From assembly GCA_900546365.1 (NCBI GenBank), contig URCF01000006.1:1-64000 (forward strand): 64,000 nt of DNA, given 5' to 3'. This DNA is from an uncultured Porphyromonadaceae bacterium (GTDB lineage: Bacteria > Bacteroidota > Bacteroidia > Bacteroidales > Muribaculaceae). Positions 8,901 to 17,273 of the stretch are shown piece after piece. Within the stretch, counting starts at the first letter, position 1; every line of letters starts with the position of its first letter. The notes beneath the pieces are model-generated. The model made no database searches, had not been told where the DNA came from, and saw only the letters and a program-made list of their open reading frames with translations. A program made the translations under genes and the position numbers.

Positions 8901-9424
8901 AATGTGGCATGCCCGGGCAACTTGTTGATGCCGAACACCTGCTCGTTTTCCCACACCGGATTGTTCTCCGCATACATCTCCGCCTCCACCATGTCGGCAT
9001 TGTTGCCTGGTACTTTCACATCCGACAGTTTTATGGTTATCAAACCTCCCATCGGCTTCGCCACCAGTCCGGTGCCGCTGCTGTTCCACGCCAGCGAAGG
9101 GTCGTTGGCCGGACTGATATGATAACTGTTGTTGCCTGCCGGGGTAATCTTCCACAGCTGCGACTCGTCAGAACCGTTGGGCTCACCGAGCTCCAAAGAA
9201 GATCCGTTGGCGCGCAGGGCCATCCGGGCGAACGGATTGATTATGCGCCACGAGCCGCTGAGCTCGCTGATGGCCCACACATTCTCTTCCACGCCACCCG
9301 CCACTTCCAACGGCGCAATGGTGTAAAGTTCACCTTTCACAAACTCTGCGGCACTATTTGCACGCACCGCCACGGCGCATATCAGAGCAACGGCCACGGC
9401 AAGGATTCGGTATGTTTTTTTCAT
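5918..9424 (-). CDS. Beta-galactosidase, glycoside hydrolase family 2, exported
   Basis: An exported GH2 enzyme of 1168 residues when started at the ATG at 9424, giving the signal peptide MKKTYRILAVAVALICAVAV; an upstream in-frame ATG at 9505 would place about 27 extra residues before it and precede the promoter. After the signal there is an extra beta-rich region of about 150 residues, then the LacZ-like sandwich (LNGEWRFHLVPEP, PVPSNWEMQGYDTPIYCN), the TIM barrel with acid/base Glu in SLGNECGNG (about residue 602) and nucleophile Glu in FLCEYAHAMGN (about 671), and a C-terminal small-chain domain. It probably releases terminal beta-galactose from host or dietary glycans in the periplasm. 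No SusCD pair is adjacent, so it is not in an obvious polysaccharide utilization locus. Confidence 0.88.
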   Translation of the reverse strand: MKKTYRILAVAVALICAVAVRANSAAEFVKGELYTIAPLEVAGGVEENVWAISELSGSWRIINPFARMALRANGSSLELGEPNGSDESQLWKITPAGNNSYHISPANDPSLAWNSSGTGLVAKPMGGLITIKLSDVKVPGNNADMVEAEMYAENNPVWENEQVFGINKLPGHATFTPYADEAEMLADTAMLATPWLTPKSSRVMSLNGEWRFHLVPEPSQRPIDFMQPGFDASGWDTIPVPSNWEMQGYDTPIYCNVEYPHSNTPPIIRARAGFNDNGANYGINPVGSYLREFSVPEDWLSRRTLLQFNGIYSAANVWVNGEYVGYTQGANNVAEFNITPMLRSGRNSVAVEVFRWSDGSYLECQDMFRMSGIFRDVNLLSLPHSGIEDIYVTTALNEDMTGARVKIDTRIISDVAKEAHYKFYSPAGELLYSGTDSVIEVAEPQLWSAENPALYRLDVVQMSGGAEEMALSVPVGIRKVEIKGSLLYVNGKRVWLKGVNRHDTSPVNGRAVTTEEMLQDVVMMKRSNVNTLRTSHYPVHSRMMAMCDYYGLYVCDEADLEDHANQSISGMESWVPAFVDRLNRMVLRDRNHPSVIIWSLGNECGNGSNFARCYEEAKRLDPTRPVHYEGTRFDKDYGGNAYSDFYSKMYPGQGWMHRTTSNLDKPMFLCEYAHAMGNAMGNFKEYWDVIEQSNSTIGGCVWDWVDQAIYDPKLMKKGEYRLTTGYDYPGPHQGNFCSNGILTATREPSAKLAEVKAVYSPVKIDSVAVDKSLSKATVYLRNGYSFTNMSGMTVRSELLCDGVGINTFKKLLGDVAPGVSAAMELELPAELAVKAASGKELLLNVSVEQSMATPYADAGHKVVTRQFALTPPPHLQAKRDRTGSVMAKEDNNSLIIHARNQKTRAEFDKKTGELKSLEIGGVKVIEPGHGPVYSNHRWIENDRFADTSNSVYPVGTVQYARNTKGEVTVRTHRGGDLCDTDIEYTFYCDGVVDMDVRFNPKRSDLRRVGLEMGLNPELHRVVYYALGPWENATDRRDGVTAGLYSTDVDSMGENYMKPQTTGERQELRKVQFSNPKTRESVLIEAEGLPSFSALRHTDADLMNANHQWELSPRPYTVVHIDAATRGVGNASCGRDVDTMPRYCVPETPMGYKLRISGARQDYTCILRL

Positions 9425-9453
9425 GGGCATCAACATGGAATTAATGACTGTTG

Positions 9454-9484
9454 CAAATATACTCACAATCATCAGCATACACAA
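9454..9484 (-). promoter_or_regulatory. Promoter of the beta-galactosidase gene
   Basis: On the minus strand: TTG (9482-9484), a 20-base spacer, then TATATTTG (9454-9461). The predicted start is about 9449, giving a 5' leader of about 25 bases. It is back to back with the promoter of the DUF5715 gene. Confidence 0.75.
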
Positions 9485-9488
9485 TAAA

Positions 9489-9519
9489 TTGCAGATTTCG
9501 CACATTATGGCTACCTTTA
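9489..9519 (+). promoter_or_regulatory. Promoter of the DUF5715 lipoprotein operon
   Basis: TTG (9489-9491), a 20-base spacer, then TACCTTTA (9512-9519), one base off TAnnTTTG. The ATG at 9529 is 9 bases beyond the box, so the leader is very short. Confidence 0.65.
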
Positions 9520-9528
9520 CGCTGAATT

Positions 9529-10266
9529 ATGAAATGTATTTTCCCGACAACCATCATACTCCTGACCGCTTCAATAGCCGCCGGATGCTCCGGAGCCGCC
9601 AACAGCCACCAAAGCGATGACCCGCTCGCATGGCTGGAGGAAGACTCCGCCGCCCCCTACAACCACCCGCTGCCCGACATGCCCGAGCCTACGGAGAAAA
9701 TCCGCATCCACAGCGTAGGACCGCTTGCTAAAGTGTTCAACGACAGCAACTATATCCACTGGGCCGATGCCGAAAAATCCGGCATCGCGCCGCTGTCCGA
9801 CACCCGGTCCCACTTTTTCCCGGGCAAGGAGCTGGTGAAAATCACCTCATGCGAGGACTTCTATGTGGAGCCGCTCACCCATTCAAGCCCATATCTGGTG
9901 CCCGAAGCCGCAGCTATGCTCCACGAGGTGGGACGGCGCTTCCGCGACTCGCTACAGGCCCGCGGCGGAGGCGACTACCGCATCAAGGTGACAAGTGTGC
10001 TCCGCACTCCCGCTGGAGTGCGCAAACTCAGGCGCGCCAACCGCAATGCCATCGACTCATCGGTGCATCAGATGGCCACCACAGTGGATATCAGCTATTC
10101 GCGCTTCATGGCCTACGCTACCTCGCCGGCACGCAGTGCCGAGGACCTGAAAAACCTGCTCGGCGAAGTGCTCTTTGCCATGCGGCAGGAAGGCAAATGC
10201 TGGGTGAAATACGAACGCAAGCAGCCGTGCTACCATGTCACGGTGCGTCCTGCCATGGCTCTCTAA
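9529..10266 (+). CDS. DUF5715 lipoprotein, M15-like zinc peptidase candidate
   Basis: A 245-residue lipoprotein: signal MKCIFPTTIILLTASIAAG with lipobox Cys at residue 20. The C-terminal half resembles the DUF5715 family. It contains SVHQMATTVDI, where His and Asp have the H-x6-D spacing of M15 D,D-/L,D-carboxypeptidases, and a later YHV that could give the third ligand. From this I infer a periplasmic peptidoglycan peptidase; the family assignment is from recall and the activity is untested. It is followed by the AsmA-like gene 18 bases on, likely in the same operon. Confidence 0.65.
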   Translation: MKCIFPTTIILLTASIAAGCSGAANSHQSDDPLAWLEEDSAAPYNHPLPDMPEPTEKIRIHSVGPLAKVFNDSNYIHWADAEKSGIAPLSDTRSHFFPGKELVKITSCEDFYVEPLTHSSPYLVPEAAAMLHEVGRRFRDSLQARGGGDYRIKVTSVLRTPAGVRKLRRANRNAIDSSVHQMATTVDISYSRFMAYATSPARSAEDLKNLLGEVLFAMRQEGKCWVKYERKQPCYHVTVRPAMAL

Positions 10267-10284
10267 AATCCAATATTGACTCAA

Positions 10285-13200
10285 ATGACTGAAACCACCT
10301 CTCATACTTCCGCCCTACCCCGGCTCAAAGGACGCCCTTGGTGGGTGAAACTCATCCTTTGGATTGTGGGTGTCGCGGCCGCTGTGGCCGTTATCCTGAT
10401 TGGCATAACCACTCTGGCTGTATGGATTCTAACCCCGCCGCGGCTCACTCCGCTGGTGGAGAAAACAGCTTCGTCCTACCTCGATGCCGATGTCACCGCC
10501 TCGCGGGTTGAGCTAACCTATTGGAGTTCCTGGCCCAAACTGACGGTGGAGGTGGACTCGCTCGTTGTCGTGAGCCGTTCACTCGGACAGCTGTCGCCGC
10601 AGGAGCGACAAACGCTCCCCGCTGATGCCGACACCCTGCTGGCAATGGACCATTTCGAGGGTGGCATACATCTCCTCAACCTCCTCAAGAACAAGCTGTC
10701 GCTCTACAATGTGCAGCTCTGCCGCCCGCAGGTCAACCTCGTGGCCCTCGACTCGGTGCGCACCAACTACAATATCGTGCCCACTCAACCCGAGGAGGAG
10801 CCATCTTCCGGCTCTATGCCGATGCCCGCCATCTCCATCAACAAATTCGAGATTCTCGGCAACTTCCCCATCCGCTATTTCAATGCCGCCGATTCGCTCG
10901 ATGTCGCCCTCACCATCCACCACTCATCGATTATAAGCTCCGATGAACCCACCTACGCACTCGATTTCAGCAGTCACGCCGACAGCCGCATACCAGCCTT
11001 CCCGGTGGACAGCCTGTATTTGGGCATGAACGGTGCCCTCACCTGGGACCCGTTTGTCAACCCCATGGCTCTCAAGCTTGACCGCTTTAACATCCGCGCC
11101 GGCAACCTCGCCATCGAGCTGTCGGCCAACATCGATGCCTCCGACTCGCTGAAAGTGCACACACTGGAGGTGAACGCTCCACACCTGCGCATTGCCGATG
11201 CCATCGACATCGTGCCACGCACCATGCGAGGCGAGCTCGCCAAACTCTCCACCGACCTCGAGCTTGGACTCAAACTGCAGCTTCTGCAACCCTACACTGT
11301 CAGCACCGACAAACTACCATGGCTAAAGGTGGAAATCGCCGTTCCCGACGGCTCTCTGTCTTACGACAAACTCCATCTCAACCGCATCAACGCACACATT
11401 GAGGCGATGGTCAACGGTGACAATCTTGACAAATCCACCATCGACATCAAAAAATTCACCGCCGTGGCCCGCTCAATGGGGTTCTCCGTCAGCGGCAAGG
11501 TGACCAACCCCATATCCAACCCCTCTGTGTCGGGCGAATTCAAAGGAGGTGTGTCACTCACCCGACTCCCGGACATCCTTTGGCGCAAACTCGGCATGAG
11601 GATGCAGGGATTGCTGATGGGCGAGGCCGACTTCAAACTGCGCAAAAACTGGCTAAACGCCAAAAATTTCCACAAAGTCAATATCAACGGACATCTCACT
11701 CTCACTGATTTCCAACTCTCCGACACTGTCAACGACCTGCAGGCCACGCTCCACAAAGCCTCGTTCGACCTCGGCTCACGCTCCGGATTCGAGTTCAACG
11801 GCCACAAGGTGGACTCGCTGCTCACCGCCTCTTTGCAAATCGACACCGTATGGATGGCATCGCAAGGAATCGCCCTCTCAGGCCGCGGACTGAAAGCCGG
11901 AATCGGCACACGCAATGTGGCCTCTTCGGTGGACACTTCGCAAATCAACCCCATCGGCGGCTCAATCAAGGCTGAACTGCTCTCCTTACGCAGCGACTCC
12001 GACACCATAAACATCCGCATACGCAACGCCTCCGTCAACGCCTCGCTTCGACGCTACAACAGCGATTCCCGGGCTCCTCTGCTCGGCCTCGGCATTGCCG
12101 CCGACCGCATCCGGTATGCCGACGCTCTCAACCGTGTCACCCTCCGCGAAGCATCGGTGGCCATGCAGCTCCACCCGCGCAAGCTCCGCCGGCTGAGCCC
12201 GAAGATGCAAGCCCGCTACGACTCTGTGGCTGCACTGTATCCCGACCTTGCTCCCGACAGCATCCTGGCTCTTGCCAGCCCCAGACGCGCCGCTGAGCCG
12301 TCAAGCGACCTTAACCGCGAGAATATCGACTTCGGTGTGGACGGCAAACTGCGTCAGGCACTGCGCCAATGGCAGCTCGAAGGGTCGCTGAAAGCCAGTC
12401 GCGGAAGATTGCTGACCCCGTTCCTGCCGCTGCGCAACCGCCTGAGCAACCTTGACATGACTTTCAACACCGACAGCATCACTCTGTCCGACACCCGCAT
12501 CGACTGCGGTGAGAGCGACTTTACCCTCAACGGCAAGCTCAACAATATCTCCAGAGCCATCACTTCACGGCGCGGCACTCCCATCACCCTGGAGTTCAGC
12601 ATGAACAGCGACACCATCAACATCAACCAGCTTACCGATGCCATTCTGGCCGGAGCGGCTTTCGCCGACAAACTCACCAAAGGCACCGTCACAATCTCCA
12701 ACAGCGATAACGATGACGCCGTGCAGCAATCCATTGAGAATGTGGCTGCACCTGACCAACGCGCCGCCCTTGTTGTGCCGGCAAATATCCAGGCCAACCT
12801 CAGACTCAGAGCTGCCAATGTGCTGTATGGCGACCTCACACTCCATCAATGCCGCGGCGCAGTGGATGTGTACGACGGGGCTATCAGCATCTCACCGCTG
12901 AGCGCCCGCACTGCCATCGGCTCACTCTCGATGTCGGCGCTCTACTCGGCACCATCCATCGACAGCCTCAGCTTCGCCACCGGCATCAACATCAAGCGCC
13001 TACAGATTGGCGATGTGCTGAATATGGTCGGTGGCATCGACACCATCATGCCGCTGCTCAAATCGGTGGACGGTGTGGTGGACGCCGATCTCGCCTTGAG
13101 CACACGCCTCGACTCGATGCTCAACTTCGACCTCGCCTCTGTCGATCTCGCCCTCAAGCTCTCCGGCGACAGCCTTGTGCTGATGGACAACGACACTTTC

Positions 13201-13764
13201 CGTACCCTCGGGAAATGGCTGATGTTCAAGGACAAGAAGCACAACATGGTGGACCACATGACCGTGGAGATGATGGTAAAGGATTCCCGTCTCAACCTCT
13301 TCCCCTTCATCTTCAATATCGACCGCTACAAGCTCGGCGTGGTGGGCGGCAACGATATGGGATTAAACCTCGACTATCATGTGGCGGTGCTCAAATCGCC
13401 GCTACCGTTCAAATTCGGCATAAACATCAAGGGCACGCCCGACAACATGAAGATCAGGCTTGGCAAAGCCCGGCTGAACGAAAAGTCCGTGGCCTCCACA
13501 CGACAGGTGACCGATACTCTGCGTATCAACCTTGTCAACGAAATTTCCCGCGCCTTCAAGGCCGGCATCAAGCGGCGCGGACGCAGCAATATCAGAGTCA
13601 ACAGCTCCGCCGCCATCCCCACAATCTCCGGCGAGGAGGAAACCATGACCCATGCCGACTCGGTGGCGTTCATCCGTCAGGGGCTTATTGATGCCCCCGA
13701 ACAGTTCGTGATGCCTGATTCCGTGGCTACTCCCGACAAAAAATCCAAAAAATCCAAACACTGA
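10285..13764 (+). CDS. AsmA-like envelope protein
   Basis: About 1159 residues: a cytoplasmic N-terminus of some 25 residues, one transmembrane helix (about 24-46, LILWIVGVAAAVAVILIGIT), then a very long periplasmic beta-rich region starting with LTPLVEKTASSYLDADVTAS, the AsmA/YhdP/TamB-type opening. Members are thought to form long beta grooves that carry phospholipid between membranes; this role is inferred by fold. The C-terminus ends in a basic tail after FVMPDSVATPDKKSKKS. I chose ATG 10285 over a TTG at 10276. It lies between the DUF5715 gene and a HAD gene whose ATG overlaps its stop (TGATG). Confidence 0.78.
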   Translation: MTETTSHTSALPRLKGRPWWVKLILWIVGVAAAVAVILIGITTLAVWILTPPRLTPLVEKTASSYLDADVTASRVELTYWSSWPKLTVEVDSLVVVSRSLGQLSPQERQTLPADADTLLAMDHFEGGIHLLNLLKNKLSLYNVQLCRPQVNLVALDSVRTNYNIVPTQPEEEPSSGSMPMPAISINKFEILGNFPIRYFNAADSLDVALTIHHSSIISSDEPTYALDFSSHADSRIPAFPVDSLYLGMNGALTWDPFVNPMALKLDRFNIRAGNLAIELSANIDASDSLKVHTLEVNAPHLRIADAIDIVPRTMRGELAKLSTDLELGLKLQLLQPYTVSTDKLPWLKVEIAVPDGSLSYDKLHLNRINAHIEAMVNGDNLDKSTIDIKKFTAVARSMGFSVSGKVTNPISNPSVSGEFKGGVSLTRLPDILWRKLGMRMQGLLMGEADFKLRKNWLNAKNFHKVNINGHLTLTDFQLSDTVNDLQATLHKASFDLGSRSGFEFNGHKVDSLLTASLQIDTVWMASQGIALSGRGLKAGIGTRNVASSVDTSQINPIGGSIKAELLSLRSDSDTINIRIRNASVNASLRRYNSDSRAPLLGLGIAADRIRYADALNRVTLREASVAMQLHPRKLRRLSPKMQARYDSVAALYPDLAPDSILALASPRRAAEPSSDLNRENIDFGVDGKLRQALRQWQLEGSLKASRGRLLTPFLPLRNRLSNLDMTFNTDSITLSDTRIDCGESDFTLNGKLNNISRAITSRRGTPITLEFSMNSDTININQLTDAILAGAAFADKLTKGTVTISNSDNDDAVQQSIENVAAPDQRAALVVPANIQANLRLRAANVLYGDLTLHQCRGAVDVYDGAISISPLSARTAIGSLSMSALYSAPSIDSLSFATGINIKRLQIGDVLNMVGGIDTIMPLLKSVDGVVDADLALSTRLDSMLNFDLASVDLALKLSGDSLVLMDNDTFRTLGKWLMFKDKKHNMVDHMTVEMMVKDSRLNLFPFIFNIDRYKLGVVGGNDMGLNLDYHVAVLKSPLPFKFGINIKGTPDNMKIRLGKARLNEKSVASTRQVTDTLRINLVNEISRAFKAGIKRRGRSNIRVNSSAAIPTISGEEETMTHADSVAFIRQGLIDAPEQFVMPDSVATPDKKSKKSKH

Positions 13765-14513
13765 TGTTTACTCAAGAGATACAATCCTTTCTCCAACGCC
13801 ACAACTATATGACCGTGGAGCCAAAAGCCGCCCTCATCGACATGGACGGCACTCTCTACGACAGCATGCGCTTCCACTCCCGCGCATGGCACCTGATGTG
13901 CAACGAGGCCGGGATTCCCAACCGGGAGGATGAATTCTACCTCTACGAAGGGCGAACCGGAGCATCCACCATCAACCTGCTCTTTGACCGCACCTACGGA
14001 CATCCGGCCACCGAGGAAGAAATCAAGCGGTTATACCATCGCAAAACAGAGCTGTTTCAGCAGATTGCCGAGATAATAAAAATGCCCGGCGCTGAACAAC
14101 TGCTGCAATTCATGCAGCAGATTGAGATGCAGCGTATTCTCGTCACAGGCTCGGGACAACGCTCACTGATCGACCGCCTCAACCACGACTTCCCCGGAGC
14201 ATTCACCCCGGCCACAATGATTACAGCACGCGATGTGAACCACGGCAAGCCTCATCCCGAACCGTACCAAATGGCTATGAAACTGGCAGGTGTACTCCCC
14301 TGGCAAAGTGTGGTGATTGAGAACGCTCCGCTCGGGGTGCAGGCCGGAGACGCGGCCGGAGCTTTCACCATCGGCATCACCACCGGACCGATTCCGCGCC
14401 GCGAGCTCGAGCAGGCAGGCGCCGCTCTCGTATTCGACTCCATGCAGGAACTGGCCGATAATTTCCCCGTACTTATCTACGCTTTGATCACCACTTCGCG
14501 CAATCTCAACTGA
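13764..14513 (+). CDS. HAD-superfamily phosphatase, beta-phosphoglucomutase-like
   Basis: A 249-residue HAD hydrolase. Motif I is ALIDMDGTLYDSM with the nucleophile D26 and acid/base D28; motif II Ser/Thr is in ILVTGSGQ; the motif III Lys is in NHGKPHPEPY; motif IV is IENAPLGVQAGDAAG. The cap domain after motif I and these motifs place it with PGMB/phosphatase subfamily IA. Substrate unknown. Its start overlaps the AsmA-like stop and its stop overlaps aroB (TGATG both times), indicating translational coupling. Confidence 0.82.
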   Translation: MFTQEIQSFLQRHNYMTVEPKAALIDMDGTLYDSMRFHSRAWHLMCNEAGIPNREDEFYLYEGRTGASTINLLFDRTYGHPATEEEIKRLYHRKTELFQQIAEIIKMPGAEQLLQFMQQIEMQRILVTGSGQRSLIDRLNHDFPGAFTPATMITARDVNHGKPHPEPYQMAMKLAGVLPWQSVVIENAPLGVQAGDAAGAFTIGITTGPIPRRELEQAGAALVFDSMQELADNFPVLIYALITTSRNLN

Positions 14514-15577
14514 TGCAAACCATATCTTTTACCCTATCTCCCGCCTCGGAACTGCAACGACAGATCACTCTCATGCAGCCCAAAGGCGGCATATTCGCGC
14601 TGTGCGACTCCAACACCGCTGAGCTTGTTTATCCGCAGCTGCGTGAGGAATGCCACGCGCTGACCGATGCTACTCTCATAGTCACCCCCGCAGGGGACGA
14701 CAACAAAACCCTGCCACACCTTAGTGCCATATGGGAATATCTGCAGCGCAACGGAGCCACCCGCCATTCCCTGATGATTAACATTGGCGGCGGCATGGTA
14801 ACCGACATGGGGGCGTTTGCCGCAGCCACTTTCAAGCGCGGCATGAAATGGATCAACCTTCCCACCACAGTGTTAGGTGCGGTGGATGCTGCTGTGGGAG
14901 GTAAAACCGGCATCAATTTCCACCAGTTCAAAAATGAGATAGGAGTGTTTGCCGAAGCGGAATCGGTAATAATATCCCCCGCATTTTTCGGCACCCTGCC
15001 AAGGCAGGAACTGCTGTCGGGATATGCTGAGATGATAAAGCACGCACTGCTCCAAGGTATTGATGACACTCTCGCGCTGCTCGAGCAGGATCCCGCCACT
15101 CTCTCGCAGTTGCAGATGCTTGAGCTGCTGGAGCGAAGCGTCAAAGTGAAGCAGCGCATAGTGGCCATAGACCCCCACGAACAAGGATTGCGCAAAGCGT
15201 TGAACCTCGGACACACATTTGGCCACGCATTTGAGTCGTGGCACCTCAAGTCAGGCACCCCGGTGCCACACGGCTACGCTGTGGCCTGGGGATTAGTGTG
15301 CGCCCTCGTGCTTAGCCATTTGAGGTTCAAATTCGACTCCGCCCTCCTTCGGCGTGTGGCCCGGTATGTGGAGCGCAACTACGGCACTCCCGCATTGCGG
15401 TGCAACCACTACAATGAGCTGATTGAGCTTATGCGCCACGACAAAAAGAACATTGACGCCGACCATATACAATTCACTCTACTCCACTCTCCCGGCAACC
15501 CGGAAATCGCCTGCGAGGCTTCCGATGATGACATCAAAGCCACCCTCGACCTCATGCGCGACCTGCTCCACATCTGA
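14513..15577 (+). CDS. aroB: 3-dehydroquinate synthase
   Basis: A 354-residue AroB, second enzyme of the shikimate pathway, converting DAHP to 3-dehydroquinate using NAD and a metal ion. Family blocks are clear: NIGGGMVTDMGAFAAATF, LPTTVLGAVDAAVGGKTG, LSGYAEMIKHALL, LNLGHTFGHAFE and VPHGYAVAWG; the Glu and two His metal ligands fall in the last three. It is the last gene of the plus-strand run that starts at 9529 and is convergent with the epimerase gene 8 bases away. Placement of an aromatic amino acid gene behind a HAD phosphatase has no obvious functional meaning. Confidence 0.95.
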   Translation: MQTISFTLSPASELQRQITLMQPKGGIFALCDSNTAELVYPQLREECHALTDATLIVTPAGDDNKTLPHLSAIWEYLQRNGATRHSLMINIGGGMVTDMGAFAAATFKRGMKWINLPTTVLGAVDAAVGGKTGINFHQFKNEIGVFAEAESVIISPAFFGTLPRQELLSGYAEMIKHALLQGIDDTLALLEQDPATLSQLQMLELLERSVKVKQRIVAIDPHEQGLRKALNLGHTFGHAFESWHLKSGTPVPHGYAVAWGLVCALVLSHLRFKFDSALLRRVARYVERNYGTPALRCNHYNELIELMRHDKKNIDADHIQFTLLHSPGNPEIACEASDDDIKATLDLMRDLLHI

Positions 15578-15585
15578 ATTCCGGA

Positions 15586-16467
15586 TTACAAATCATCCAC
15601 AATAATGGTATAGGAAGCCTCGAAGGTGTGGCCCGGAGCAAGCTTGTTCACCCACTCCCTGTTGGCAAAATCACCTTCAAACCCCTCGCTGTCGGCGCGC
15701 CCCCACCACGGCTCTATGCACACAAACGGAGCATCCGCCTTCGGCGACCACAACCCCACAACCGGAGCATCGAACAGCAGCGTGAGATAAGGGGTGCGCT
15801 CCTTTGTGAGCATTGACACCCTCCGCACTTGCCTGTCGGCAAGGATTATGGCATCGCGCTCAAAGGTATGGCCGGTGAGCGGAAGCATCACCTCGGCATC
15901 CATCTCCACACCCACTCTCTCGGTGCTTACGCACCCTTTATGGCCTATCACCTGAGCGGTGAGCGGAGCAAACCCCATCTGAAAATATCCGTGAACATCG
16001 TCCGAGGCCACAAAACCGGGATAATTGAACGCCGGATGCGCTCCAATCTGGAAGCTCATCTCCTTGTTGTCCAAATTCTTCACACGCCACATCACCTCCA
16101 GCCTCGCCTCCTGCAGACGATACCCTATCTCGAGGCGGAACCGGCGCGGATATCTATTCAGTGTCTCCTCATTGCTTTCGAGCACGAACCAGGCCTCATC
16201 CTCGGGCACGCCTTCCATCGGCACAAATTCACAATCTCTGGCAAATCCATGCTGGCTCATCGGCCACTCCTTGCCATCCATACGGTAAACACCCTGCCAC
16301 ACGGCGCCCACTATCGGGAACAACACCGGCGAGCGGCGTCCCCAGAAACTTTTGTCACCATGCCAAAGATACTGGTAATGCGAGCGGTTATGCTCTATAC
16401 TTTGAAGCTCTGCCCCATGACTGTCGATAGTCACGGTCAGCAAATCGTTATGTAATGTCTGTTTCAT
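15586..16467 (-). CDS. Aldose 1-epimerase family protein
   Basis: A 293-residue galactose-mutarotase-like protein of the LacX/YeaD type. Visible family features are SPVLFPIVGAVWQG, the His of MSQHGFARDCEF, the catalytic His of QIGAHPAFNYPG and the Glu of VCIEPWWGRAD. It would interconvert sugar anomers; the exact sugar is not readable. A TAAATTTG box ends 4 bases before the ATG. It may serve sugar catabolism together with the nearby beta-galactosidase, but they are not in one transcript. Confidence 0.85.
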   Translation of the reverse strand: MKQTLHNDLLTVTIDSHGAELQSIEHNRSHYQYLWHGDKSFWGRRSPVLFPIVGAVWQGVYRMDGKEWPMSQHGFARDCEFVPMEGVPEDEAWFVLESNEETLNRYPRRFRLEIGYRLQEARLEVMWRVKNLDNKEMSFQIGAHPAFNYPGFVASDDVHGYFQMGFAPLTAQVIGHKGCVSTERVGVEMDAEVMLPLTGHTFERDAIILADRQVRRVSMLTKERTPYLTLLFDAPVVGLWSPKADAPFVCIEPWWGRADSEGFEGDFANREWVNKLAPGHTFEASYTIIVDDL

Positions 16468-16471
16468 ACCG

Positions 16472-16479
16472 CAAATTTA
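16472..16479 (-). promoter_or_regulatory. -7 box directly before the epimerase gene
   Basis: The minus strand reads TAAATTTG, 4 bases before the ATG, predicting a leaderless or nearly leaderless mRNA. No TTG at the expected distance. Confidence 0.5.
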
Positions 16480-16534
16480 TACTTTTTCCACAATAAGCGT
16501 ATCCATCTTAGCTGAATCACGCCGGTATGTATGT

Positions 16535-17140
16535 TCAATTAACCAATTTGTAATTCGTGTAGCCCAATCCGGTCAAACATTCTGTCACATTCAGCACCTT
16601 TGAGTACTCAGCATTGGATGACACATAAATACCTATTGACACATTTTTGTCAAAACCATTCATTTTCATCCACGATTTCAGCTCTTCACGCAATTGGTAT
16701 CTACTGAATATCATCGGGTTGTACCCTCCGGTTTTATTCTCACATGATATTTCACCAAATCTGGAAATTCTGATAACCACCTCATAGTTCCCATTCGAGG
16801 CCACATTTTCGACCTTTCTATCGTCCGAGCCATTCATGTACAACGCCGCAAACGGGCTTATTATTGATGCGCAACACAACACTATTCCGCAAACTCCAAT
16901 CCATGTGGGTGTATTATTTCTAATAGCCAAAATAAGGCCTATTAAAGAAAATACGAAACCCATCATTCCCAATATAATACTCACTAACATTGCAATCATC
17001 AAAATATTGGCCACATGGTCACTATTATGAGACGCGCTAATAAATGCCGACCACATAATTATGAACACGGTGAGCGACAAACCGAAGCCAATCCAGGAAA
17101 TCACTGATGTCGGTCTTTTAACTGGAGGGGGAAGTTGCAT
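16535..17140 (-). CDS. Membrane protein with C-terminal ExbD/TolR-like domain
   Basis: A 201-residue protein I do not recognise as a named family. Residues 13-35, about 42-72 and 80-100 are hydrophobic, giving three helices. After residue 105 there is a soluble domain that ends NVSIGIYVSSNAEYSKVLNV and then TECLTGLGYTNYKLV, strongly reminiscent of the periplasmic domain of ExbD/TolR (V-x-I-x-x-x-x-x-x-Y-x-x-V ... G). True ExbD has one helix with a proton-carrying Asp; here there are three helices and no such Asp. The gene is AT-richer than its neighbours, which suggests transfer or relaxed selection. Its own promoter lies at 17168-17198. Confidence 0.6.
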   Translation of the reverse strand: MQLPPPVKRPTSVISWIGFGLSLTVFIIMWSAFISASHNSDHVANILMIAMLVSIILGMMGFVFSLIGLILAIRNNTPTWIGVCGIVLCCASIISPFAALYMNGSDDRKVENVASNGNYEVVIRISRFGEISCENKTGGYNPMIFSRYQLREELKSWMKMNGFDKNVSIGIYVSSNAEYSKVLNVTECLTGLGYTNYKLVN

Positions 17141-17167
17141 AGGTAAAAGTAATTATGGTTATAAGAA

Positions 17168-17198
17168 CAAAGGTACTAAACAATGAGACAAATTACAA
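17168..17198 (-). promoter_or_regulatory. Promoter of the ExbD-like membrane protein gene
   Basis: On the minus strand: TTG (17196-17198), a 20-base spacer, TACCTTTG (17168-17175). The start codon is 27 bases beyond the box. Confidence 0.7.
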
Positions 17199-17210
17199 AT
17201 CCACAAAATC

Positions 17211-17273
17211 AATCCGGGGGACGGCTCAGTGCCGTCCCCCGGAAGTTGTATCAGCGTATCAATATTTGTGGTC
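17211..17273. repeat. Direct repeat copy A of the cydB 3' end
   Basis: 63 bases that match 17442-17504 with four mismatches (two in the hairpin loop, two beyond the stem). It contains the last codons of cydB and the 12-base GC stem (17214-17225 with 17231-17242), but lacks the strong T-run found at copy B. This copy, together with the remnant at 17251-17343 and copy B, fills the 349-base stretch between 17140 and 17490 that has no intact gene. Confidence 0.9.
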
